This document shows, piece after piece, positions 33,769 to 44,601 of a stretch of 64,000 nt of DNA. Numbering within the stretch: the stretch's first letter is position 1; the number at the start of each line of letters is the position of its first letter. The notes beneath the pieces were generated by a model. The model was not told the DNA's origin and did not search any database. It was given only the letters and a program-made list of their open reading frames with translations. The stretch is taken from positions 1,054,001-1,118,000 of the forward strand of contig JAWHQI010000262.1 in assembly GCA_033032865.1 (NCBI GenBank). The letters are read 5' to 3'. The translations under genes and the position numbers were made by a program. Source of the DNA: Dactylorhiza incarnata (Eukaryota > Streptophyta > Magnoliopsida > Asparagales > Orchidaceae).

Positions 33769-34137
33769 CTATTTTTTCTCCCCAGAGAAGCCATAAAGAG
33801 TCCCTTCAATTGAAAGGAGAGTCTTTCCAGTCTTCGGGGCTTCAAAAGCAGGCTTAAAGAAGAGGTTGACGGAGCTTCCAATATCAATCAAAATTTTCTC
33901 AACAGTATAATTTTTGATGACCGCCTTAATAATGACTGCATCATTAAAAGGGTTGGCGGCCATAGGAAGATCTTCTTGTCCGAAGGTAACTATCCCTCGG
34001 ACTGGAAGACAAGATGAAGTAGCAGCGACCTCAGATCTAAAGACTCTAGCGAGACTTGCTTTCTTCAAGGATTCGAGACCTGCAACTCTGTGGATGTAGA
34101 AGAGGTAGCCCAAAGCTCCCTCATCATTTACATCCAC
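33769..34137 (-). pseudogene. Tat protease
   Basis: 122 residues with ILIDIGSSVNLFF, the retropepsin active-site loop, where the expected Asp-Thr-Gly reads Asp-Ile-Gly. It lies between gag and RT as expected. Confidence 0.82.
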
Positions 34138-34141
34138 ACAC

Positions 34142-34698
34142 TCACTTATGTATCCTACTCTGCAACCTCATTGCTCTTGAAGGTCGAGGCTTTGAAGTGA
34201 TCACCCTTCTGGACCAGATCCTGTAACTTTCCTTCTTTAGGATATTCTCCACCAGCGTGCGGAGAGCTCTGCAGTTCTCGATCAGGTGACCCCTCTCTAT
34301 GTGAAACTCACAGTATAGGGAGAGGTTTCTGGTCTTTGGGTCGGATTGCAAGGGAGCAGGCCTTTTGAAGAAAGGTTTCTTCTGCAGAATCTGAACCACG
34401 TCGTTCATTGAAACATTGAGATCGGTGAATGACTCTTGAGAGTCATTGAATGCGGGCAAAGAAGAAGGCGGAAGAGGTGGCTGGACAAAAAGAACTTGGT
34501 GGACGTGTGTTGGATGCGGTGCCGGAGTGATTTGAGCTGGCAGTAGAGGCACATTAGCCTGAAACAATTGGTGTCGATGGTATGGACGGTGGTGGAGAAA
34601 GTTCCTTCATCTCTAAGCTGGAGGTTAAAACTCTTGTCGTAGAGGCTTTGCTGACGGAGGGGCCGGAAGAAAACCTGTAGAGCCTTTCTGGACGGCTT
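34142..34698 (-). pseudogene. Tat gag, C-terminal part with knuckle
   Basis: 34567-34142 reads NDVVQILQKKPFFKRPAPLQ and YCEFHIERGHLIENC, the Tat-type CxFHxxxGHxxxxC motif, followed by a basic tail. The part between 34698 and 34567 is Pro-rich with stops. It is the left half of gag split by Copia-T. Confidence 0.83.
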
Positions 34699-35875
34699 TA
34701 TTAAAATTTTTGAAAGACCGTTTAGGAGTAAGCAGGAGTTGTATCAACAAGAGTTATAGCCAAACAACCACAATGCCAAAACAGCAACACAAGAAATCTT
34801 TATTGAAACAGAACTGTTTTACACTTCGAGGTATACATGCCGAGACATGATTCATAAGAATCACGGAGATGTGAAGAACAAAAAACACACCAAAACTGAA
34901 ACTGGCGATCTGCCAATGCAGAGACCGCACAGACCGCAAAAAGGCTCAGGTCGCCCGGCTTGCTCTGCTGTACTCCCAGACCGCTTGCACAGTCAGACCG
35001 CAGAAACACCTTGAGACCATGCGAACAGAAGCAGACAACCTGCACTGCCAGACCGCAATCCCAGACCGCACGAACTAAAGCTTATTGAATTGAACAAAGA
35101 ACTGAAGCTGTCGCCAGACTGCAACTCTGATCGCCTAACCGCTGAAGGTCGCCTGATCGCTGAGCTAGCTGCGAACAACAAAGAACACAATAAACCAGTT
35201 CGCTGACAGACCGCAGATGAACTGTTTATTCAAGCCACTGGAAATCACCAAGGAAGGAGACCGCAACCTACTGACCGCAAACCTGCGAACACAACAACCG
35301 GTTAGCTCACTTCCGAGATCGCGTGACTTCAAACTTGAGGCCGCAAGAAACAATCCGGGCTTTTGTTCTTACAATTCTTGTTAGGAATGACGGGCCCTGC
35401 ACCTCTATTTATAGGCGAGTAGACGGATGTCTTCACTACACAGAAGAGACACAATCACCACCCGTCAGATCGCGAACGGTCTCATAATGCAGACCGCGCG
35501 AACACAACACTTCGACAAGATTCAGTCCAAGACCAAAGTCAGCAGTAAGACACGCACAAGCCGCGCGGACACAGGATCATCCTTCCTGAGATCGCCAAGA
35601 CAAGGACGAACATCTGGCCAACTTGATTCAAGTCGCCAGAACAAACCGAACAGACTGCCCAGTAGCAAGACTGGGAGAGCCCGCAGCAGGTCGCCAGAAC
35701 TAGCGACCAAACCAGTGAACAAACTGGCCGATCACAGCAGATCGCCAGAACGAACAAGCAGGGAGAGATCGCAGAACCAAACCGCCAGAGCACCAGCGCA
35801 GACCTCGCGTTCTCTGCGGTCTCCAGCCTCTAGACCGGCCGGACTCCCTTCTTCACCACTTCAACAATTTCAACA
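34699..35875 (-). repeat. Copia-T 3' LTR
   Basis: On minus it begins TGTTGAAATTGTTGAAGTGG. TATA (CTATAAATAG on minus) at 35404-35413. U3 (about 35570-35770) has several GTTCTGGCGA motifs on minus; the transcribed part (34900-35290) has about ten GCGGTC motifs. The terminal dinucleotide at 34699-34700 is mutated. Confidence 0.95.
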
Positions 35876-38800
35876 CTCCCCCTTGAAGTGGGAAGTGGAA
35901 ACTAGCCCAAGCAACTCCCTTAACCGTGTAAACGGTCCCTTCGCCAGCGGCTTTGTGAAGATTTCGGCGACATTGTCCGCACTCCGAACATGCTCGACCA
36001 TAAGAGATCCTCCCAACACCTTTTCACGAATGAAATGGTGCTCAATCTCTATATGTTTGGTCCTCGCGTGACAGACTGGATTGTTAACCAGCTTGAGAGC
36101 ACTCTCATTGTCCCCGCGTAGCAAGGTGGGACCTCGAACCTCCTGATGAACGTCCTCCACCAATCTCCTGAGCCAAACGGCTTCCTGAGCTGCCAAGGCC
36201 GAAGCCTTGTACTCTGCATCCGTGGTAGATACAGACACCGAGTCTTGCTTCTTGCTGCACAAAGAGATAGCTGTGGGGCCCATCATAAAGACATAACCAG
36301 ACGTTGATCTCCGATCATCCACGTCTCCCCCATAATCAGCATCCATGAAACCATGCAACTGCAAGCTTGACCCTCTCCTATATAGGAGACCCAAATCAGA
36401 GGTCGACTTCACATACTTTAAGATGCCTTTTGCCGCCAGAAGATGAGGTTTCCGTGGTTCCGCCATGCACCGACTCACCTTGCCAACTGCATAAGCAATA
36501 TCTGGCCATGTGATCGTCAAGTAGATCAAACTCCCAACCAGAGCTCGGAACACCAACGGTTCAGATAAAACTCTTCCCTCATCCTTCCGAAACTTATGAT
36601 GTTGCTCCAGAGGTATAGAGCTACTCTTCCCTTTCTCCATGCCGAATCGATTCACGATTCGCTCCGCATATCCTTCCTGAGAAATGAGCACTCCACTCTC
36701 CCGCCTCTGGACCTCGAGTCCAAGGAAATGGTGAAGCTCCCCCAGATCCTTCATCTCGAATCTGATAAAAAGCTCATCCCTGAGTCTTGCAACAGCTTCC
36801 TTCGAGTTCCCGGTGACAATCATGTCATCCACATACAGCAGCACAATCACCCGAAGCACCCCCTCCTTCTTAATGAACAAGCTAGAATCAGAGTCTGAAG
36901 CAAAGAATCTGCAGAATAAGAGATACTCTGCAATCTTCCCGTACCACGCTCGAGGCGCTTGCTTCAACCCATACAGGGCCTTCTTCAACTTACAGACGTA
37001 GTCCGGATACTCCTTCGAGATGAAGCCTTGCGGTTGGATCATGAAGATATCCTTGTCAATCTCACCGTACAAGAAGGCATTCTTCACGTCGAGTTGCCAA
37101 ATCTCCCAACCACTTGAAGCCGCCAAGGCAATAACAAATCGAACCGAAGTCATCTTTGCCACTGGAATGAACGTCTCATCATAATCTTCTCCGTACTGCT
37201 GTGAGAACCCGCGAGCTACAAGGCGAGCCTTGTACCGCTCGATACTGCCGTCAGCTTTCTTCTTGAGCTTGTAGACCCATTTGCATGTCACAGGAGTGGT
37301 GCCCTTGGGCTTGGGCACAAGAGACCAGGTCTCATTCTTCTCGAGAGCTGCCACCTCTTCTTGCATAGCAATGTCCCACTCCTTCATGCCTCTGGCCTTC
37401 TCAAAGCTCGACGGCTCCCTCTCATCTAGGGGACTAGCGAAGAAGCATGAAACAAAGTTCACCATGTTCCCTCCTGTGTATCGAACTGGTGGTTGAATAG
37501 TCCTCTTCGACCTCCTAAGAGATTGCTCCTGACTAACCACCTCCTCAACTGCTTCTTCTGTGCAAGCTCCTCTTCCAGACGAACTTGGAGCATCGCTCCC
37601 CCTGCTTCCAGAACCTGAAGCTTCCATCTCAGAGCTTGACACAGCTGGTGCTCCTGGTGAAACAGGCAACTCCACTTGAAGACTTCCCGCAGCCTTCCCT
37701 GCTTCATCAACCCTGCTCTCTGGTAGTTCAACTCCTGAACTCCCTTTATAGGAAGTCACTTCATCGAACACCACATCCCGAGATACCACTGATCTCCGTG
37801 TCTCAGGATCCATGCACCTCCATCCTTTCTTCCGCTCATCATACCCAACAAAGACTAGCTTCCTTGCTTTCGCATCTAGCTTTGTCCGAAGAGCATCAAG
37901 AATATGCACATAGCAGGTTGACCCAAACACCCGAAGGTGTGCAACACTCAGCTTCTCCTTGAACATCAATTCGTGAGGGGTCTTCATGTTGATAGGACTT
38001 AAAGGCAACCTGTTGATGACATAAGATGCACAAGACATTCCCTCCGCCCATAAGGACTTTGGGATACTCTTAGCATGAAGCCAGCATTTGCAAGTTTCCG
38101 TCAGATGACGGATCTTCCTTTCGGCAACGCCATTCTGTTGTGGAGTATGGGCACAAGTAAGCTCTCTCCTGATGCCATGCTTCCTGCAAAAACTTGAGAA
38201 CTCACCAGAGGTGAACTCCCCACCATTGTCAGTTCTAAGTTTTTTAACCCGCAGGCCTAGCAGGCCTTCAACCAGCTCCTTGAACTCCACAAATTTTGAC
38301 AAAGCATCCGACTTCTCCTTCAAAAAATACACCCAGACATATCTGGTGTAATCGTCAATCAACAACAACATGTATCTGTTGCCTCCAAGGCTTGGGGTGG
38401 CAGTCGGTACCATCAAATCACCGTGGATGCACTCCAACGGCACTTTGCACCTTGTTTGCGATTTGTCAAATAGAAGTCGATGAGACTTACCAAACTAACA
38501 TCCTTCGCAGACATGACCATCTGCATAGGAGGACAAGCTAGGTAAGCCAGTGACAAGGCCCCTTACCGCCATAGCCTTCAATTTGTCCATTCCTACATGC
38601 CCCAACCTTTCATGCCAGATGGCCGCGCCATCATTGGTCCTCATCTTATCAACATAGCTACTTGTCGATAAAACAAACAAGTCCTTCACCCTCTTGCCGA
38701 CATGAATAACATCTCCCTTTATCTCCGGTTGAGTTTTGAGAAACTTCACTTCTGTTGGGCCAAACAGAACGTGATAACCGGCGTCGACCGCATTGGTCAT

Positions 38801-39958
38801 AGAGAAGAGATTTTTCTTCATACCAGGCACGTGATAAACACTCCTCAACGTGAGTGGACCCTTATCACTGCTCAGAGAGACAACACCTTTGTGTTATACT
38901 GGATGAATAGAATTATCAGCCGTAATGATAGCATTGTTACCTGAGTAAGGTGCCAAAGAAGAGAACTTTGATCCATCCCGTGTGAGGTGATGCCCACACC
39001 CTGAATCAACAATCCAGTCCTCATCATAGTTGATGGAAGCCAAGGCCTTAACGGGCATCGCCGTTATATTAGACACAAAGGCTCCTCCCCATCCAACTTC
39101 ATTAAACTTTGGCATCTCCTTCTCCACTACATGTCCCAGCTGAAGATTCACCCGGCAATCTTTCTTGAAGTGCCCGGTCTTATTGCATCTAAAGCACCTT
39201 GGTCCCTCTACTTTCTTCTTCCTATCAGACTTAGGGGCATAGCCTCTATCTTGCTGACCTGAAGTGGAGGGTCCATCGTGACCCGGCTTTTTCTTCTCCC
39301 ATTTCTTCTTCTTCTTCCCAGAGAACATCACATCACTTTCTCCCCCAGAGATAGAAACTCCCGCCATCTGTCTTGCTAAACTTTCTTGCGAAGCAAGAAG
39401 GTTCTCTAGCTCCAACAACGACGGTTGATTTGCCCAACCCTGAACTGAAGTTACAAAGGCAAGATACTCCTTTCGCAACCCGCGGATGATATGCCTCTTA
39501 AGTTTTGACTCAGAGATAGGCTCATCAGGGTCCAACGCAGAAATCTCTGCCGTGAGGTTCTTCATTTTAAGAAAGAAGGTGGAAATAGAAAGATCACCTT
39601 GAGAGGCTTTCGCAAACTCATTTTCAAGATATTGTAGCCTCGCTACATTCTTCTTATTGAACAACCCATCCAAGGATGTCCAAATCTCAGCAGCAGATTT
39701 ACATCCGATGATGTGATCAAACAGCTCCGGTGAGATAGCCCTCTTGAGAGTGAACTCTGCCTTAGCATTCGTCCTCCTCCAAAGTCTCACCTCTGCCATA
39801 TTATCTCCTGCTAGAAACACCTCTTGTGTGTCTTCTCCTCCAACTACCTCACATAGATCCTCGCCAAGCAAGTAACTCTCCATACATGACTTCCATTTTA
39901 TAAAGTTAGTCGATGTGAGGAGTTCAATACCAAGACCTCTTGCGTATCCACCTTCCAT
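35870..39958 (-). pseudogene. Copia-T gag-pol, one frame with two stops
   Basis: All parts are in one frame: 39958-38894 (gag core, CCHC knuckle CFRCNKTGHFKKDC near 39180, protease WIVDSGCGHHLT), 38848-38495 (protease end and integrase zinc domain, ERLGHVG and CEGC) and 38443-35870 (857 residues: integrase DDYTRY, LRTDNGGEF, PQQNGVAERK; RT VARGFSQQYGED, WQLDVKNAFLYG, YVDDMIVTG; RNase H MDADYGGD, STTDAEY, RGDNESA). TAA near 38891 and TAG at 38492-38494 break it. The final codons read HFKGEC and the TGA stop lies in the first bases of the LTR. Gag-pol is otherwise full length, about 1362 codons. Confidence 0.95.
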
Positions 39959-40031
39959 GGTAATCTATGTGGTCTCTTATTCACAAAGACGATGGCAACT
40001 CTAGTTGATCACTGCTTATCCACTCCAGAAA

Positions 40032-40047
40032 CCTAGCTTTGATACCA
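40032..40047 (-). other. Copia-T primer binding site
   Basis: On minus TGGTATCAAAGCTAGG follows the 5' LTR end, a Met-tRNA type site with A for G at one position. Confidence 0.88.
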
Positions 40048-41225
40048 TGTTAAAATTTTTGAAAGACCGTTTAGGAGTAAACAGGAGTTGTATCAACAAC
40101 AGTTATAGCCAAACAACCACAATGCCAAAATAGCAACACAAGAAATCTTTATTGAAACAGAACTGCTTTACACTTCGAGGTATACATGGCGAGACATGAT
40201 TCATAAGAATCACGGAGATTGGAAGAACAAAAATCACACCAAAACAGAAACTGGCGATCTGCCAAAGCAGAGACCACACAGACCGCAAAAAGGCTCAGGT
40301 CGCCCGGCTTGCTCTGCTGTACTCCCAGACCGCTTGCACAGTCAGACCGCAGAAACACCTTGAGACCACGCGAACAGAAGCAGACAACCTGCACTGCCAG
40401 ACCGCAATCCCATACCGCACGAACTAAAGCTTATTGAATTGAACAAATAACTGAAGCTGTCGCCAGACTGCAACTCTGATCGCCTAACCGCTGAAGGTCG
40501 CCTGATCGCTGAGCTAGCTGCGAACAGCACAAGAACACAATAAACTAGTTCGCTGACAGACCGCAGACGAACTGTTTATTCAAGCCACCGGAAATAACCA
40601 AGGAAGGAGACCGCAACCTGCTGACCGCAAACCTGCGAACACAAAAACCGGTTAGCTCACTTCCGAGATCGCGCGACTTCAAACTTGAGGCCGCAAGAAA
40701 CAATCCGGGCTTTTCTTCTTACAATTCTTGTTAGGAATGACGGGCCCTGCACCTCTATTTATAGGCGAGTAGACGGATGTCGTCACAGCACAGAAGAGAT
40801 ACAATCACCACCCGTCAGATCGCGAACGATCTCATAATGCAGACCGCGCGAACACAACACTTGGACAAGATTCAGTCCAAGACCGAAGTCAGCAGCAAGC
40901 CGCGCACAAGCCGCGCAGACACAGGATCATCCTTCCTGAGATCGCCAAGACAAGCACGAACATCTGGCGAACTTGAGTCAAGTCGCCAGAACAAACCGAA
41001 CAGACTGCCCAGTAGCAAGACTGGGAAAGCCCGCAGCAGGTCGCCAGAACTAGCGACCAAACCAGGGAACAAACTGGCCGATCACAGCAGATCGCCAGAA
41101 TGAACAAGCAGGGAGAGATCGCAGAACCAAATCGCCAGAGCACCAGCGCAGACCGCGCGGTCTCTGCAGTCTCCATCCTCCAGACCGGTCGGACTCCCTT
41201 CTTCACCACTTCAACAATTTCAACA
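40048..41225 (-). repeat. Copia-T 5' LTR
   Basis: Pairs along its length with 34699-35875. On minus it starts TGTTGAAATTG and ends TTTTAACA. TATA at 40754-40763. Followed on the right by the second GGCTT target copy. Confidence 0.95.
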
Positions 41226-42076
41226 GGCTTTGCTTGTCAGATTGGAAACATAGTTGGGATTGTTTATTTCCCCTCATATGAATCTATTTGAAACGCTGAT
41301 TAGCTCTTGATAAGAGCTCGGCTCTCTAGTGGTGACCTCAAACTTCAGAGGGCCTTCCTTCAGGCCATTCATCAGGGCCACCATATAAATCAAGGGATAT
41401 ATATCCCCAATCTCAAGGATTTCTCTTTGAAAATGATCAATAAAGCGAGTCGTCATCTCGCTCTCTCCTTGGTTGATCTTGAAGAGGGCTGCAGGGCCAC
41501 AAATCCACTTCTTTGAGGTAGCAAACCTCAGAAAAAGTTCTTGTCCCAGGACGGTGAAGCAGGAGATGGACTGGGGAGGTAGTTTATAAAACCACTCCTT
41601 TTCCTTCCCATCAAAAGAGGTGATCAATAACTTGCACCTCATCACGTCTGAGAGAGTCCTTAGAGCGACTCCTGACTTGAATGCCTGAAGATGAGAGCTA
41701 AGATCTCTCTCTCTGGTGAACATAGGCTATCATGGCTCTCTAAAGCGATGGGGAGTTGGCTCCCAATAGATTCTCTCATAAATTGGGAAGGTTCCTCCAC
41801 TTCAAAATCACCAGAAGGAGTGGGAGGGGCAGCACCAGAAGTTGGAGGATAAACATAGTCCTCTTGGAAATTTCGGGCTTGAGCTGGAGATCCCTGAGCT
41901 GCTCCCCTGAAGAAGGCTTGGAGAGTAGCAAACTCCGCCGCTTGAGACCGCAGGGGAGAAGCAGGCTGGAGGGTCATGCGGCCAGGAACGTGAACGCCGA
42001 CTAGAGGATCAGGAGTCGCGACCTGGTCGGCTTGAGGAAACAAACTCTGGGAGAGCATGGATAACATCAGGTTCAT
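41226..42076 (-). pseudogene. Tat gag, N-terminal part
   Basis: 42076-41660 is an N-terminal Pro/Gln/Ala-rich region (FATLQAFFRGAAQGSPAQ). 41723-41274 is the gag core of Tat elements: SSHLQAFKSGVALRTLSD, WFYKLPPQSISCF, QGESEMTTRFIDHFQ, VALMNGLKEGPLKF. A frameshift joins the two near 41700. Gag is then cut by Copia-T at 41225. Confidence 0.87.
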
Positions 42077-42266
42077 GGATTCAAACTGTCGAGTGGTTTC
42101 CTGACGGTCTTGGGCAGTGTTCTAGTGAGCCTGAGCAGCCTCTCAGAGAGCTTGTGCGAGATGGAGCTCTACGTGAAGCTTTAGGGCTTCCAAGGAGTTT
42201 GCGCCACTTGAAGGTCGACCGCTGGTGAGCTGACTAGTCGCGAGTTTGTTCTGTTGGCACAAAAAA
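42077..42266 (-). other. Tat leader and primer site region
   Basis: Between the LTR end and gag. On minus TTTTTTGTGCCAACAG follows the LTR (42266-42251), the likely primer site; the tRNA is not certain. Confidence 0.55.
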
Positions 42267-42788
42267 TGTACCTCCAAAACTCACACTAAAAAAGAGATGG
42301 GCGTAAGACTGCGGAGTGCATGCTACTTGAGACAGAAAGAACCAGAGAGGAGATCTCTTAGGAAAGAGCTGCTCCGATTGATCTTAAAAAGGTTATAAGA
42401 GGGGGGTCTAAAACAGGTCAGGATGAGAGGTAAAAAAGATAAATTTCGAGGCCGCTTTCACAGGTCGCAAGTTGAAGGCTCGAAGCAAATGTCCTTTTTC
42501 AGGTACCTCTATCCCTTTATTTATAGACGTGGAGGCTGCCCAAATGGGAAGATCAAAAATTATGGGTTGCCCGGGGTACGTGAGAACTAGGGCAGAGATA
42601 GGGGGTCCAAATAACAAAAATGGAGACAAAACCTCAGACTGTGCTGTCTGGCAGTCTCCCAGGATCTTGGCCTACTTTCCCTTGGAAGAAAAGCTGGATA
42701 TGATGCAGGTGGTATGGACGGTCTCCAAGAATGGAGACCGCTAGAATAGACCATTCTGACCGAAAAGGAGAGGTCGCAGGCTTCGGGG
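42267..42788 (-). repeat. Tat 5' LTR, satellite-proximal part
   Basis: On minus it ends GTTTTGGAGGTACA at 42267. A TATA box (CTATAAATAAAG on minus) lies at 42516-42526. A perfect 8-base hairpin CGGTCTCC/GGAGACCG sits at 42719-42740, about 190 bases upstream of the TATA box. At 42789 it passes without a visible break into the 70-bp satellite, so the satellite may be part of U3 or the element may abut it. Confidence 0.6.
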
Positions 42789-44601
42789 CAAACATTCAGC
42801 ATGCACAACCAAATCATAAGCCAAGGCACCATCAAAATGCTCCCGACTTCCATTATCGAAAACATTTGGTCTGCACAACCGAAGCACAAGCAAAGGCGCA
42901 GTAAAAATGCTCCTCAGTGACCTTACCGAAAATATTTGGCCTGCACAACCAATGCACAAACTAAGGAACGATCAAAATGCTCCTGACCGCCCTTACTAAA
43001 ACATTCAGCCTACACAAACAAAGCACATGCCAAGGAACGGTCAAAATGCTCCTGACCGCCCTTACCAAAAACATTCGGCCTGCACAACCAAAGCCCAAGC
43101 CAAGGCGCAGTAAAAATACTCCTGAGCGCCCTTACCGAAAACATTCAGCCTACACAAACATAACACAAGCTAAGGCATAGTTAAAATGCTTAAACCACCC
43201 TTAACGGAAACATTTGTCCTGTACAACCAAAGCACAAGCCAAGGCATATTTAAAATTCTCCTAACCGCCCTTAACGAAAACATTTGACTGCGCAACTAAC
43301 GCACAAGCCGAGGCGCCTTCAAAATGCTCCAAACCTCCCTTACCAAAAACATTCGGCCTGCACAACCAAAACACAAGCCAAGATGCAGTCAAAATGTGTC
43401 AGACCGCCCTTACCAAAAATATTCGGCCTGCACAACCAAAGAACAAGCCAAGGCACAGTAAAAATGCTCCTGACTTCCTTACAGAAAATATTCGGCCTAC
43501 ACAACCAAAGCACAATCCAAGGCACAGTAAAAATGCTCCTAATTATCCATACCAAAAACATTCATGCGGCATAACCAAAGCACAAGCCAAGGCGCGGTCA
43601 AAATTCTCCTTACCGCCCTTACTGAAAATATTCAGCTTGCACAACCAAAGAACAAGCCAAGGAGCGGTGAAAATGCTCATGACCATCCACACCGAAAACA
43701 TGTGGCATGCACAACCAAAGCACAAGCCAAGGAACGATCGCTCCTGACTGCCATTACCGAAAAAATTCGTCCTGCATAATCAAAGCACAGTCAAAATGCT
43801 CCACATTACCCTAACCGAAAACATTTGGCCTGCACAACCAAAGCACAAGCCAATGCATGGTCAAAATGCTCCTGACCGGCCTTACCAAAAACATCCGGCC
43901 TGCATAACCAAAGCACAACCTAAGGCGCGATCAAAATGCTCCTGAGCGACCTAACCAATAACATTCGGCATGCACAACCAAAGCACAAGCCAAGGCGCGG
44001 TCGAAATTCTCCTGACCTCCATTACCTAAATCATTCGGCCTGCACAACCAAAGCACAAGGCAAGGCGCGATCAAAGTGCTCCTATCCGTCTTTACTGAAA
44101 ATATTCAGCATGCACAACCATAGCACAAGTCAAGGATTGATCAAAATGCCCATGACCGCCCTTACCAAAAACATTCGGCCAGCACAACCAAAAGACAAGC
44201 TAAGGCACGGACAAAATGCTCCTGACTGCCCATACTGAAAACATTCAGCTAGCACAACCAAAGCACATTCCAAGCAAGGTCAAAGTGCTCATGACCGCCC
44301 TTACCAAAAACATTCGGCCTGCACAACCAAAACTAAAGCCATGGTGCACTCAAACTACTCCTCACTGCCCTTACCGAAAAAATTTGGTATGCACAACAAA
44401 AGCACAAGCCAAGGGGCGGTAAATATGCTCCTGACCACCCTTACCGAAAACAATCAGCCTGCACAACCAAAGCATAAGCCAAGGAGCAGTCAATATTCCC
44501 TAACCGCCCTTTCCAAGAACACTCGACCTGCACAACCAAAGCACAAGCCAAGGCGCGGTAAATATGCTCCTGACCACCCTTACCGAAAACATTCGGCCTG
44601 C
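42789..44601. repeat. 70-bp satellite array, part 1 (about 26 units)
   Basis: Head-to-tail units of 70 bases, for example CATTCGGCCTGCACAACC, AAAGCACAAGCCAAGGCGCG, GTCAAAATGCTCCTGACCGC, CCTTACCAAAAA. Units are diverged by substitutions and small indels. Long ORFs across it (HKPRRGQNAPDRPYRKHSA-like) come from the periodicity and are not genes. A solo LTR interrupts the array at 44602. Confidence 0.97.

Larger units (their letters stand above)
34699..41225 (-). mobile_element. Copia-T: nearly complete non-Sirevirus Ty1/copia element
   Basis: 6527 bp with two LTRs of 1177 and 1178 bp, 5-base target duplication GGCTT (34694-34698 and 41226-41230), primer site, one gag-pol frame, and a purine tract overlapping the pol end. 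The left LTR ends TA instead of TG, a single change. The LTRs differ by a few percent by eye. Only two stops interrupt gag-pol. Copia clade (Tork, Ivana or Ale-like) not decided. Confidence 0.95.
29311..42788 (-). mobile_element. Tat-lineage Ty3/gypsy element split by Copia-T
   Basis: On the minus strand: 5' LTR (from at least 42788 to 42267), primer site, gag (42076-41226, then 34698-34142), protease, RT, RNase H, an extra RNase-H-like domain, integrase, and a repeat-bearing 3' region. The gag motifs, the CxFHxxxGHxxxxC knuckle and the RT motif MPFGLKNAGATYQ are typical of Tat/Retand elements. The coding region is heavily mutated. The outer limits are uncertain: a satellite follows on the right and Sire-B cuts it on the left. 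Confidence 0.85.

Noticed and set aside
35427..36071. 214-residue plus-strand ORF, also 40777-41103
   Set aside because: It is antisense to the Copia-T LTR and pol end; open because of the repeated GC-rich LTR motifs.
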